DNA of 51,763 nucleotides, taken from positions 1 to 51,763 of the forward strand of contig NZ_SLUB01000030.1 of the NCBI RefSeq assembly GCF_004799755.1, written 5' to 3'. Shown here piece after piece: positions 36,259-45,180 of the stretch. Position numbers and translations under genes: made by a program. Position 1 is the stretch's first letter, and each line of letters starts with the position of its first letter. Origin of the DNA: Bacillus timonensis. GTDB lineage: Bacteria; Bacillota; Bacilli; Bacillales; Bacillaceae_L. The notes under the pieces were generated by a model, which worked only from the letters and a program-made list of their open reading frames with translations, ran no database searches and was not told the origin of the DNA.

Positions 36259-36303
36259 ATTTGTATTGGTTGGAAGGGGGTACCCCCTCCAACCAATACA
36301 AAT
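36259..36303. repeat. Long near-perfect palindrome next to the IS256 remnant
   Basis: The left arm runs ATTTGTATTGGTTGGAAGGG (36259-36278) on to a GGTACC centre, and the right arm is its complement with a single bulged A, making about 22 bp. It lies just past the transposase stop codon and may be an insertion-sequence end or fused ends, or a terminator without a U-run. Confidence 0.65.
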
Positions 36304-36311
36304 TTCGCGCT

Positions 36312-36470
36312 CTATCTCTTTTTGATAGGTAGTTTTTTCCTCAATTGTTTCTCTTCATAGTCCATTAATACAGCTCCAATTAGGCAAAAGGCAGATTGAG
36401 TGTGAGGAAAAATTCTTATGACTCTTTCTCTTCGCCGGACTTCCTGGTTCAATCGTTCTAATGAATTTGT
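36312..36470 (-). pseudogene. C-terminal remnant of an IS256 family (mutator) transposase
   Basis: Minus-strand translation gives STNSLERLNQEVRRRERVIR, then IFPHTQSAFCLIGAVLMDYE and EKQLRKKLPIKKR before a stop. This is the usual C-terminus of IS256-type transposases. The rest of the element, including the catalytic DDE core, is absent; the sequence breaks off at about 36471, where a truncated gene begins. Confidence 0.85.
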
Positions 36471-36476
36471 ACTTTA

Positions 36477-36776
36477 GTGAAGTTAATTGATTTAAATTCC
36501 GTTGCATTTTGGAATAACGATATTTATCGATTAAATTCTCAAATTATCTCACAAGCCTTTCGCATTTTTGACACAGGCAGTTTAAAATATTTGTCATCTT
36601 TAGAACTAGAAAAATATAGACAAGCCCCTGAGGAAAAAGATGTGATAATCGAAACCTATCCAATTGGTCAAGATGAATTCATTGAAAGCGCCGATCATAA
36701 CTCAATTATGCCGCCCAAATCAACCTGGTTCTCACCAAAATTCCCAACTTTCCTCATCTTCAAGCAATACAAATAA
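36477..36776 (+). pseudogene. 3' fragment of a gene, possibly DUF1015 family
   Basis: The open frame gives about 99 residues ending MPPKSTWFSPKFPTFLIFKQ. The MPPKSTxFxPK tail resembles the C-terminus of DUF1015 proteins, which normally exceed 400 residues, so this would be only the tail. It begins right at the edge of the IS256 remnant without a good ribosome binding site. Its stop is followed by a REP element and a terminator. The family match is tentative. Confidence 0.5.
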
Positions 36777-36780
36777 CACA

Positions 36781-36809
36781 TGGGACACGGGGACAGGTAC
36801 ATCGTCCCA
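36781..36809 (+). repeat. REP element just after the truncated gene
   Basis: TGGGACACGGGGACAGGTAC and then ATCGTCCCA starts five bases after the TAA stop, in the same orientation relative to the gene as the other gene-end copies. Confidence 0.88.
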
Positions 36810-36833
36810 AAATCAGAATCTAAATATGTAAGG

Positions 36834-36866
36834 AGCACAGATCTCAAAAAAGATTTGTGCTTTTTT
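36834..36866 (+). terminator. Intrinsic terminator after the truncated gene
   Basis: AGCACAGATCT pairs with AGATTTGTGCT (one wobble), followed by TTTTTT. It probably served the now truncated gene. Confidence 0.88.
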
Positions 36867-37190
36867 ACGTTTATTGATTATTGATTATTGCCCCCTAGTA
36901 GAGTTGCCCTAATTTTGATGTGTAAATTTTTCCGATTTGTTATGCGTACTTTGTCAAGTTTTGTAGATTTAGAGATGTCCATTTGGTAGAATAATACAAG
37001 CTACTATTTTTTATGCAGATAAAGTGGTTAATCAAATCCCCTCATTTTTGGAATTCCGTTATCCTTCTTACGATAGAACATTTTACCGATACATATTGTA
37101 GTAAACACTAAAAAAATTACGGATTTTGTCGATATTTTAAGAGGATAATCTTTTCCTATAAGAGGTTAACAAAAAGGAGGTCAATAGTCG
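36867..37190 (+). other. Leader region of the Amidase_3 gene
   Basis: No gene is present in this stretch of about 320 bases. It contains a short TTATTGA direct repeat near 36871-36889, the candidate sigma-D promoter at 37109 and the ribosome binding site AAAAGGAGG (37172-37180). Confidence 0.5.
37109..37135 (+). promoter_or_regulatory. Candidate sigma-D promoter for the amidase gene
   Basis: TAAA (37109-37112), exactly 15 bases, then GTCGATAT (37128-37135) matches the Bacillus sigma-D pattern TAAA-N15-GCCGATAT with one mismatch. Sigma-D controls motility and autolysin genes such as lytC and lytD in Bacillus subtilis, which fits an amidase. Confidence 0.6.
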
Positions 37191-39470
37191 TTGTTTAGGA
37201 ACATTAGATTTTTAACCCTGTCTATGATAGTTTTCACCTTGTTATTTGGTTTTGCGAACGAGAAAACCTATGCAGCTGCGTCGGGTTGGAAATCTAGCGG
37301 AAGCACTTGGTATTATTATCAAAATGGTAATCTAGCCAAGGGCTGGGTATTTGATGGGAGCAATTGGTACTATATGAATCGTGCAGATGGTGCGATGAAA
37401 ACCGGTTGGCTAAAGGATGGTCCATGGTACTATCTGCATTCCAGTGGTGCAATGGCTACCGGTTGGGTGAGAGACGGCGGAACTTGGTACTATATGAAAC
37501 CGAGCGGTGCGATGGCCACAGGTTGGGCACTTGACGGAAAAACCTGGTATTATTTAAACCCAAGTGGGGCAATGAGAACCGGTGGTTGGTTTAAGAACGG
37601 GAACGCCTGGTACTATCTACACTCCAGCGGAGCCATGGCGACTGGTTGGGTAAGAGATGGTGGAACTTGGTACTATATGAAACCTAGTGGAGCCATGGCC
37701 ACAGGTTGGGCACTTGACGGAAAAACCTGGTACTATTTAAACCCAAGCGGAGCAATGAGAACCGACGGTTGGTTTTTGGACGGTAATGCATGGTACTACC
37801 TGCATTCCAGTGGAGCCATGGCGACTGGCTGGGTAAGAGATGGCGGAACTTGGTATTATATGAACTCAAGTGGATCAATGGCTACAAATTGGGTAACAGA
37901 CAACGGGAAACGCTACTTTTTTGGCCCCGGCGGCGCCATGAAGACAGGTTGGCTTACCCAAGGAAGTAGTAAGTATTACTTAAAGCCAAGCGGTGAAGCT
38001 GCAACGGGTGTTTCAAAGGTTGATGGAGTAAACTATCTTTTTAACAGTGAAGGCAAGCTTTCTTCAGGCTGGCAAACTGTAAACGGCAAACGATATTTAG
38101 CGAATAGTGCAGGGATTGCCCAAACCGGCTGGCAAACAGATGGAGGAAACAAGTATTATTTTGATTCAAATGGTCAACCTACAGTTGGTGTAAAGAATAT
38201 TAGTGGAGTGAATTACTTATTCAATAACGATGGCGTATTATCCACAGGTTGGCAAACAGTAAACGGCAAGCGATATGTAGCCAATAGTGCAGGTGTTGTC
38301 CAAACAGGCTGGCAAACAGATGGAGGAAACAACTATTATTTTGATTCGAATGGTCAACCTGCAGTTGGTGTAAAGAATATTAGTGGAGTGAACTACTTAT
38401 TCAATAACGAAGGCATATTATCCACAGGTTGGCAAACGATAAATGGCAAACGATATGTAGCCAATAGTGAAGGTATCGTCCAAACTGGCTGGCAAACAGA
38501 TCAAAATAAAAAATATTATTTTGACTCAAATGGTCAACCAGCTGTGGGCGTAAAGGAGATTGACGGAGTTAACTATCTGTTCAATAATGAAGGAATTCTC
38601 TCCACAGGTTGGCATACTGTGAACGGTAAACGTTATTTTGCAAATGAAGAAGGAATTGTTCAAACCGGTGTCATCGAGGAGGGCAGTAAAAAATACTTCC
38701 TAAACCCAGACGGTACATATAAAACGGGTTGGGTATATGATGCAGGTAAATGGTATTATGCAAAATCAGATGGTGTTGTTCAAACTGGCTGGTTAACAGA
38801 CCGAAATAAACGTTATTATCTAAATGCAGATGGTGTTATGCAGGTTGGTTGGGTAACCATTGATGGTGTTCAATACTATTTCAATTCAAGTGGAGCCTGG
38901 ATTCCTTCAGCAGGAGACCTTGCTGGTAAAGTAATTGTGTTAGATCCAGGGCATGGCGGACATGATTCAGGTGCTGTATCAGTATCGCGGCGTTATTATG
39001 AAAAAAATATTGTTTTACAAGTAGGGCATAAACTAAGAGATGCTCTTGAAGCCCGTGGTGCTACAGTGTATATGACAAGGAATACGGATGTATTTCTATC
39101 TTTATCAGAAAGAGTACAAATCTCAAATTCAATCAAACCACACGTCTTTATTAGTCTACATACCAATGCAGCTGGAAGCTCGGCGCAAGGAATTGAGACG
39201 TTTTGGAATTCGGTACAAGGTGTTTTACCTACAGAAAGTAAAGATTTAGCTTCTGATCTACAAAGCTCTTTAATCGGAACAACTGCTGCGGTTAACAGAA
39301 ATGTAAAAGATGCTGACTTTGCCGTAATTAGAGGTAATAATGCACCTGCTGTATTAGTTGAGCTTGGATTTATAACAAACAGTAATGAACTTTCGAATCT
39401 TTTAAGTGATAATTACCAGAACAAGCTAGTATCTGGTCTTGTAAAAGGATTAGATTCATTCTTTAAATAG
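37191..39470 (+). CDS. Secreted N-acetylmuramoyl-L-alanine amidase (Amidase_3) with many choline-binding-type repeats
   Basis: The 759-residue protein has a signal peptide (about residues 1-28, ending TYAAAS), then some 27 CW_binding_1 repeats of 20-21 residues (about 30-575), then a LytC-type Amidase_3 domain. Zinc and catalytic residues are H588 in VLDPGHGG, E604 in YYEKNIVL, H657 in ISLHTNA and E724 in VELGFITN. The enzyme trims peptidoglycan for daughter-cell separation or motility. The repeats fall into two types: an HSSGAMATGW type in the first half and a GVNYLFNNEG/NGKRYVANS type in the second. The start is a TTG about 10 bases after AAAAGGAGG. A sigma-D-like promoter lies upstream and a terminator follows. 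Confidence 0.93.
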   Translation: MFRNIRFLTLSMIVFTLLFGFANEKTYAAASGWKSSGSTWYYYQNGNLAKGWVFDGSNWYYMNRADGAMKTGWLKDGPWYYLHSSGAMATGWVRDGGTWYYMKPSGAMATGWALDGKTWYYLNPSGAMRTGGWFKNGNAWYYLHSSGAMATGWVRDGGTWYYMKPSGAMATGWALDGKTWYYLNPSGAMRTDGWFLDGNAWYYLHSSGAMATGWVRDGGTWYYMNSSGSMATNWVTDNGKRYFFGPGGAMKTGWLTQGSSKYYLKPSGEAATGVSKVDGVNYLFNSEGKLSSGWQTVNGKRYLANSAGIAQTGWQTDGGNKYYFDSNGQPTVGVKNISGVNYLFNNDGVLSTGWQTVNGKRYVANSAGVVQTGWQTDGGNNYYFDSNGQPAVGVKNISGVNYLFNNEGILSTGWQTINGKRYVANSEGIVQTGWQTDQNKKYYFDSNGQPAVGVKEIDGVNYLFNNEGILSTGWHTVNGKRYFANEEGIVQTGVIEEGSKKYFLNPDGTYKTGWVYDAGKWYYAKSDGVVQTGWLTDRNKRYYLNADGVMQVGWVTIDGVQYYFNSSGAWIPSAGDLAGKVIVLDPGHGGHDSGAVSVSRRYYEKNIVLQVGHKLRDALEARGATVYMTRNTDVFLSLSERVQISNSIKPHVFISLHTNAAGSSAQGIETFWNSVQGVLPTESKDLASDLQSSLIGTTAAVNRNVKDADFAVIRGNNAPAVLVELGFITNSNELSNLLSDNYQNKLVSGLVKGLDSFFK
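37434..38727 (+). repeat. Higher-order tandem repeats in the amidase gene
   Basis: Units of 183 bases begin at 37434, 37617 and 37800, each encoding three wall-binding motifs. A second family of 180-base units begins near 38008, 38188, 38368 and 38548. Neighbouring units share long identical DNA stretches, evidence of recent duplication. Confidence 0.88.
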
Positions 39471-39481
39471 ATTAACCATAT

Positions 39482-39511
39482 GAGGAACCAGTCTATTGGC
39501 TGGTTCCTTTT
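39482..39511 (+). terminator. Terminator of the Amidase_3 gene
   Basis: GGAACCAG (39484-39491) pairs with CTGGTTCC (39500-39507), followed by TTTT. Confidence 0.88.
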
Positions 39512-39610
39512 AATTTTGATAAAAAGATTTAAAATGACAACCAAAATATGACAAAAAAGCCACTTTTAGAATAGTAAAATAGGACTATCAAAACGATAAA
39601 GGGGTTTACT

Positions 39611-40738
39611 ATGAGAAAAAGTATTTTGGTAATGATTATCTTTTTAGCAGGTTTTTTTCTTTATTCGAATCAGGTTGAGGCAACGACCGACTCCCAGTTG
39701 GTAATCATTAACAAAAGAACCAATGAAATGGCCTTTTATGAAAATGGGAAATTGGTCAGGGAGTTCAAGGTAGGAACCGGTAGAAACCTTTCATTAACGC
39801 CAGAAGGCACCTTCAAGATTGTGAATAAAATTAAAAATCGCCCATATTATACAGGCAAAGTCCCTGGGGGCGATCCTCGAAATCCACTTGGTGATCGGTG
39901 GTTAGGATTAGATGCGAGAGGGACATATGGAACGACTTATGCCATTCACGGGAACAATAACCCGAACACCATTGGGAAATACATAACCTCTGGTTGTGTA
40001 AGGATGCATAATGAAGAAATTAGATGGCTGTTTGAACGGGTAAAGCTTTACACTCCAGTTATTATTACGAATACTGATCATAATTTTAACTCTATTGCAT
40101 CATCCAACGGGTACATTGTAGAAAACCACGGATGGGCAAAGGAAAATGGGGATTGGTTTTATTATAAAAATGGAGTAAAGATGACAGGATGGATCTACAC
40201 CAATAACAACTGGTATTACCTTGATGATGGAGGAGTCATGAAAACAGGTTGGCTGGCAGACCATGATGTATGGTACTACCTTGATTCTTCTGGAGAAATG
40301 AAAACCGGTTGGATAATGTCCGGCAACTCGTGGTATTATCTTGCCCAAAATGGTGTCATGAAAACAGGCTGGGTGAAGGATGGTAGACATTGGTACTTCC
40401 TAAATGAAACAGGTGCAATGAAGTCAGGGTGGTTTGCGGATGGAAACACAACCTATTATCTGAATCGTTCTGGAGAAATGATGACAGGTTGGCTGCTAAG
40501 CAATCAACAATGGTATTATTTACAACCGTCAGGTGCTATGCACTCAGGCTGGTTAAGGCAAGGTGGAAACTGGTATTATCTTGAAACATCTGGAGAAATG
40601 AAAACCGGCTGGCATCAGGAAAATGAAAAGTGGTACTATCTTTTAAATAACGGTAAGATGGCAACTGATATGTATGTAGGTAGCTATTTTATGGGGAAGG
40701 ATGGAGTTTGGATCCACGAGGTGTCAAAAATAGAATAA
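39611..40738 (+). CDS. L,D-transpeptidase (YkuD) with choline-binding-type repeats
   Basis: The 375-residue secreted protein has a signal peptide (about 1-24) and a YkuD catalytic domain (about 28-160) with the motif HGNNNPNTIGKYITSGCVRM, H113 and nucleophile C129. About nine CW_binding_1 repeats follow (GWxxxxNxWYYLDxxGxMKT). L,D-transpeptidases make 3-3 cross-links or attach molecules to meso-diaminopimelate in peptidoglycan. Joining this enzyme to choline-binding repeats is uncommon. The ATG at 39611 follows AAAGGGG. It is likely a single-gene unit, with terminators on both sides. Confidence 0.94.
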   Translation: MRKSILVMIIFLAGFFLYSNQVEATTDSQLVIINKRTNEMAFYENGKLVREFKVGTGRNLSLTPEGTFKIVNKIKNRPYYTGKVPGGDPRNPLGDRWLGLDARGTYGTTYAIHGNNNPNTIGKYITSGCVRMHNEEIRWLFERVKLYTPVIITNTDHNFNSIASSNGYIVENHGWAKENGDWFYYKNGVKMTGWIYTNNNWYYLDDGGVMKTGWLADHDVWYYLDSSGEMKTGWIMSGNSWYYLAQNGVMKTGWVKDGRHWYFLNETGAMKSGWFADGNTTYYLNRSGEMMTGWLLSNQQWYYLQPSGAMHSGWLRQGGNWYYLETSGEMKTGWHQENEKWYYLLNNGKMATDMYVGSYFMGKDGVWIHEVSKIE

Positions 40739-40751
40739 GCTAGATCCATTG

Positions 40752-40778
40752 ACGTACAACGATTTGTTGTACGTTTTT
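40752..40778 (+). terminator. Terminator of the L,D-transpeptidase gene
   Basis: ACGTACAAC (40752-40760) pairs perfectly with GTTGTACGT (40766-40774), followed by a T-run. Confidence 0.88.
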
Positions 40779-40810
40779 ATATGTTTACGAGCATCATAGA
40801 TTACATACAT

Positions 40811-40848
40811 AAAAAAGCAGGCAGTTAGAAATAACTGCCCGCCTGTTT
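40811..40848 (-). terminator. Terminator of the giant subtilisin gene
   Basis: AAGCAGGCAGTT pairs with AACTGCCCGCCTGTT with a small bulge. On the minus strand it ends in TTTTTT. It is located 10 bases after the stop of the protease gene. Confidence 0.85.
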
Positions 40849-40857
40849 TATAATGGT

Positions 40858-43800
40858 TTACTTAATCCAAACTCCACTTGGGGAGAATGTATACCATTTA
40901 CCATTAATTTTCTTAGTGCCAGTTACCATGTCGCCACCACTGTTAAGGTAATACCAAGAACCGCCTGTATATACCCAACCAGTAGCCATAGTACCACTGC
41001 TTGTTAAGAAATACCATTTACCGCTATCTTTTACCCATCCAGTAGCCATAGCACCTGAGCCTTTTAGGAAGTACCATTTACCACCATCGTGAACCCACCC
41101 GGTAGCCATAGCACCTGAGCCTTTTAGGAAGTACCATTTACCACCATCGAAGATCCATCCAGTAGCCATAGCACCTGAGTTCTTTAAGTAGTACCATTTA
41201 CCACCATCGAGAACCCAACCAGTTTGCATTACACCAGTTTTATTCATAAAGTACCATTTACCTTTATCTTGAATCCAACCAGTCTTTGCTTTACCGTTAG
41301 AGTCGTTGAAGTACCACTTACCATCCTTTAAAACCCAACCTGTTTTAACAGGTGTTTTTGGTTCTTCAGGTTTAGTAGGTTCTTCAGGCTTTGTAGGCTC
41401 TTCAGGCTTTGTAGGCTCTTCAGGTTTTTCTTCTTTTTCTGGAACAGTGATTTTAACAACCTTCACTGTTTCATTTCCGGCAATATCCACTGCTTTAAAA
41501 GTAAAGTTGTTTTCACCTTGTACAAGGGCTAACTTCACAACATGTGATTTTTCAATAGGTTCACCCGTTAATTTTTTTGTATCTTCGTAGGTTAATAGGT
41601 GATTATCACCTAGATAAAGAGATAGAGAGTTAATATTGTCCTTCATGTTAACCGTTACATTAACCTCTTTTTGACCATATTTAACCTCTGGTACAACAAC
41701 ATCAATTTCTGGTGCAGTCGTATCAATAAAGACGACACGATTAATCTGATGTGAGTTTCCGCTGGCGTCTGTTGCTTTAACGATTACATCTTTTTGACCA
41801 TCACTGTCAAATGTTACAACAGTTTCAAAATCGAAAAGATTAGTTTTAGAGTTAAGCTTAAACTCAGTTTCCTTGTCATTTACTGTTAAGGATTCAAGAA
41901 CAAAATCCTCTGCGATTGAACCTTTAACAGGTACTTTTCTTTCCTTATAAACGCCAAAAGCTTCAGGTGTTTCTTCGTCAACATATAGAACTGGCTTTTG
42001 AAGATCATTAATTACTAGATGTGCTGAACCTGTATTAAATGCATGATCAAGAGCAGCAACCTCAAACAATGTCTTAGAATCTACATCGAAATCTCCTAGA
42101 TTAATAGAAGTAACAGAAGGATCGATTAGCTTCCCGTTTAATAACGTACCATTAACAAATACGCCAATAGCAGCAGTTCCTACGCCTTCCTCCTCAATCT
42201 CCCAAGATAGCGTAGCCGTTTCGCTGTCAAAAGAAATCTCAACTTCAGGAGCAGTCGTGTCTAGGTATACCGGGATTTGGGTTGATTGCCATTCGGCATC
42301 AGCGCCATCATCTGCTTTCGCCTTAATTTCATAATAGTACAGTCCGTCTTCTGCCATTTTTCCATTCAATTGACCGTTCCAAGCACGAGCCTCGTTGTAG
42401 GAGAATGGAATAGTTCCGTTTGATGAAAATGTTTTTCTTACATATCTTTCTGCGTTAATTGTACGTAGTAAGCTACCTTCTCCATCCGTAATATTGAACT
42501 GAACATCTGTTGCATTACGTAAGAATGATGGAAGTGGGAAAATATCATCAAGGTATCCGTCAGCATTTGGAGAAACTGGATATACAACCTTACCATCTTC
42601 ACCATAAGCTACCGTATCAATGAACGTACCTCCATCTTTCTTTTCTAGCATTTCAGGAACCACAGCTCCAAATAAATACTTAAGGTCAAAGAAACGTTCT
42701 TGTCCTAAAGTAGTAAAACCATCTACAATTTGTGGATTACTCCAATCACCATAGAAACCAACATATGGGATATTTAACGTATTTGGTGCAACCGTAACGG
42801 TCACATCTCCAAGGTTGGCAACCTCTGTTAAAGTCACGAATCCTTCTACGAACATATCTTCATGTAAGTCGATTTGTACGGCGTTGCCGTCTTTATCCGT
42901 TCCAGAGATTTTCCCATTTGAAATATCTACTGTTACTGAAAAATCGACAGAACCATTAGCTGGGATTGTAACCGTTTCAGGTGCATTTACCTTTGCCCCT
43001 ACAAGGTCACCTGCCACAAGGGCATTATAAACAGTTTCTGTATCTTTATCGGTATAGAAAGTATCAGCTAAAACATCTGTATCAACGCTATAAACCTTTT
43101 TCTCATCAGAAATGTTCGTAGCAGTAAATGACATTGTGAATGTTTTGTTTTTAAATTCTTTAAGTTCAACTTTTGCTTCCCCAGAATTTTTCTCAACAAC
43201 ATAAACATCAGTGCTTACAGCTGAATATGTTTGCATCATACCGGCACCTTGTCTTCTAGGTGAGAATGGTTGGCCAGTCGAATCTTCAATTTTCTTGGCA
43301 GTGTTCATAAGGAGAACCTTTGCTAAACGAGTACGTTCAGAAACTGCCATGTCTGGATATGTTTGTTGTAAATATTGTTGAACTAATGCTGCTCCGCCTG
43401 CAACATGAGGGGCAGCCATGGAAGTACCGTTCATTGAAGTATACTGATCATTGTTCACAGTTGACCATATTTTTCCGCCTGGTGCTGTAATTTCAGGTTT
43501 TAATTCTAAGCTTGGAGTTGTTCCCCAAGATGTAAAAGCTGTCATTTTCCCCATTTCCGGGTCTGCTTCTTTTGAAATTTGCTCAACTGTTAACGTCGTA
43601 TGTCCTGCAGCGATTGCAGCGTTAATTGCTTCTCCAGCTGATTTTGAAACCTTCATAAATGGAATGCCCCAACCACCTTGGTCATAAAAGAACGCGCCAT
43701 TTGTTTTGTTCCATACAATAATACCTGCAGCACCTGCAGCAGCTGCATTAACTGTTTTGTCAAAGAATGTTAAATCCCCGCGTGGTACAACAACTACTTT

Positions 43801-45180
43801 TCCTTTAACGTCGACACTTGCATAATCTGCAGGGGTGCCAAGCTTATCCCCTAATGTAACAAGTTCAATGTTTTCTAGTTGTGTCCAATCATCAACACCA
43901 TAACCATTGAATGTGTTTCCATTCCCGAGAGTTCCTTGATGTTCATATAAGTGATTCACGTTACCTGAAGCTGCAACTTGGATCGTGTCTGTATTGAGAC
44001 CAGGAGCACCAACTAGTCCGATGTCAGGATTGTTGTAGTACGGATCATCCCATCCATCACCTAAGTGATTGGAGTTACCAGCTGAGACAGTAGCTACAAC
44101 ACCGTTATCAACCGCTCTCGTTAAGGCAACATCCTCTGGGCTTTCTTCTAGATAGAAACTAGCAGTAGATCCTAAACTCATGTTAAGTACATCTGCACCT
44201 AGTTTAATAGAATCGTCGATTGCTTTTAAGTAAATATCAGAATACGTATATGGAGCGTTCGGATCGTTACTGAAAACCTTCATTCCTAAAACCTGTGCTT
44301 CAGGAGCAACCCCTTTAATGCCGCCATTTTCTACGTCACCATTTGCAGCAACCGTACCTGCAACGTGCATACCATGCATGGATGCTCCCGGAGCATCATC
44401 AACGATTGCATAGTCTTTATCATAGTAGTTATAACCATATGGAACTTTTTCCGTATAGTATTTACCTACTAATCCTTCAGTTTTAATAATGTCATTTACT
44501 ACTTTTTCAGTAAGTGCTTCTTCTGTTCCTTCACTTAAAACAAAATCCTTATGAGAAGGGTCTACACCTGAATCAATAACAGAAACGACCATTCCTTCAC
44601 CTTTGAATTTTGCATCTGCCCATGTCTGATAGGATTGGATAAACTCATGGCTAGTGTCCATATCAGGAGTGGGTCTTTCATATTTATTTGCGATATAGAC
44701 GTTTTTAACACCAGATAGCTGTTCGATTTTTGCAATATCACTGAATTTTACTTCACCACTAAAACCGATAAATGAAGTGGTGAACGTATTATGGACTTTC
44801 ATTTGAATGCCTTTTGCAGAAAGGGCATCTTTTACTGAACGTTGTTTTGATATTGCAGCGCTTTCAAGAGATTTCTTGGAGCTATCAGAAAGCTCTTTGT
44901 ACATAACCCCTTTTTTAGTAGCAGATTCTACGGGTGTTTCTCCGTTTACCTCAACGATAACCCTTACCTCGTCATCGTCCTTAAATGCTAATTCAGCATC
45001 AACTTTATCATCTAGCTTTTTTGTGTCTTTACCAATTTCATCAATTAATTGTTGTTGAAGTTTTGCTATATCTGTTTCTTCTGTTTTAGCAGTATTCGTG
45101 TTTGCTAGTGCAAAACTGCCATTTCCTAAAACTACGAATACAGCTAGTAAAATAGCAAGTGTTTTCTTAAATCCTCTCAA
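40858..45180 (-). CDS. Giant secreted subtilisin (S8, Vpr/lactocepin-like) with choline-binding-type repeats
   Basis: The 1440-residue protein has a signal peptide (about 1-26), an inhibitor-type propeptide (to about 170), and an S8 protease domain with D203 in VIDSG, H269 in SMHGMHVAGT and S587 in NGTSMAAPH. A protease-associated insert lies at about 440-530. Several beta-sandwich domains follow (about 680-1215), then a proline-rich linker with repeated KPEEPT and eight CW_binding_1 repeats (about 1245-1440). Vpr itself lacks the repeat tail, so this is a surface-anchored variant; it could shed or mature other surface proteins. The start is a TTG with GGGGGAG 11 bases upstream, so translation may be modest. 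It is divergent from the capsule locus. Confidence 0.93.
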   Translation of the reverse strand: MRGFKKTLAILLAVFVVLGNGSFALANTNTAKTEETDIAKLQQQLIDEIGKDTKKLDDKVDAELAFKDDDEVRVIVEVNGETPVESATKKGVMYKELSDSSKKSLESAAISKQRSVKDALSAKGIQMKVHNTFTTSFIGFSGEVKFSDIAKIEQLSGVKNVYIANKYERPTPDMDTSHEFIQSYQTWADAKFKGEGMVVSVIDSGVDPSHKDFVLSEGTEEALTEKVVNDIIKTEGLVGKYYTEKVPYGYNYYDKDYAIVDDAPGASMHGMHVAGTVAANGDVENGGIKGVAPEAQVLGMKVFSNDPNAPYTYSDIYLKAIDDSIKLGADVLNMSLGSTASFYLEESPEDVALTRAVDNGVVATVSAGNSNHLGDGWDDPYYNNPDIGLVGAPGLNTDTIQVAASGNVNHLYEHQGTLGNGNTFNGYGVDDWTQLENIELVTLGDKLGTPADYASVDVKGKVVVVPRGDLTFFDKTVNAAAAGAAGIIVWNKTNGAFFYDQGGWGIPFMKVSKSAGEAINAAIAAGHTTLTVEQISKEADPEMGKMTAFTSWGTTPSLELKPEITAPGGKIWSTVNNDQYTSMNGTSMAAPHVAGGAALVQQYLQQTYPDMAVSERTRLAKVLLMNTAKKIEDSTGQPFSPRRQGAGMMQTYSAVSTDVYVVEKNSGEAKVELKEFKNKTFTMSFTATNISDEKKVYSVDTDVLADTFYTDKDTETVYNALVAGDLVGAKVNAPETVTIPANGSVDFSVTVDISNGKISGTDKDGNAVQIDLHEDMFVEGFVTLTEVANLGDVTVTVAPNTLNIPYVGFYGDWSNPQIVDGFTTLGQERFFDLKYLFGAVVPEMLEKKDGGTFIDTVAYGEDGKVVYPVSPNADGYLDDIFPLPSFLRNATDVQFNITDGEGSLLRTINAERYVRKTFSSNGTIPFSYNEARAWNGQLNGKMAEDGLYYYEIKAKADDGADAEWQSTQIPVYLDTTAPEVEISFDSETATLSWEIEEEGVGTAAIGVFVNGTLLNGKLIDPSVTSINLGDFDVDSKTLFEVAALDHAFNTGSAHLVINDLQKPVLYVDEETPEAFGVYKERKVPVKGSIAEDFVLESLTVNDKETEFKLNSKTNLFDFETVVTFDSDGQKDVIVKATDASGNSHQINRVVFIDTTAPEIDVVVPEVKYGQKEVNVTVNMKDNINSLSLYLGDNHLLTYEDTKKLTGEPIEKSHVVKLALVQGENNFTFKAVDIAGNETVKVVKITVPEKEEKPEEPTKPEEPTKPEEPTKPEEPKTPVKTGWVLKDGKWYFNDSNGKAKTGWIQDKGKWYFMNKTGVMQTGWVLDGGKWYYLKNSGAMATGWIFDGGKWYFLKGSGAMATGWVHDGGKWYFLKGSGAMATGWVKDSGKWYFLTSSGTMATGWVYTGGSWYYLNSGGDMVTGTKKINGKWYTFSPSGVWIK

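Noticed and set aside
41306-41590. Open frame opposite the subtilisin linker, rich in SSGFVGS repeats
   Set aside because: It is the complement of the KPEEPT repeat linker and lacks a ribosome binding site.
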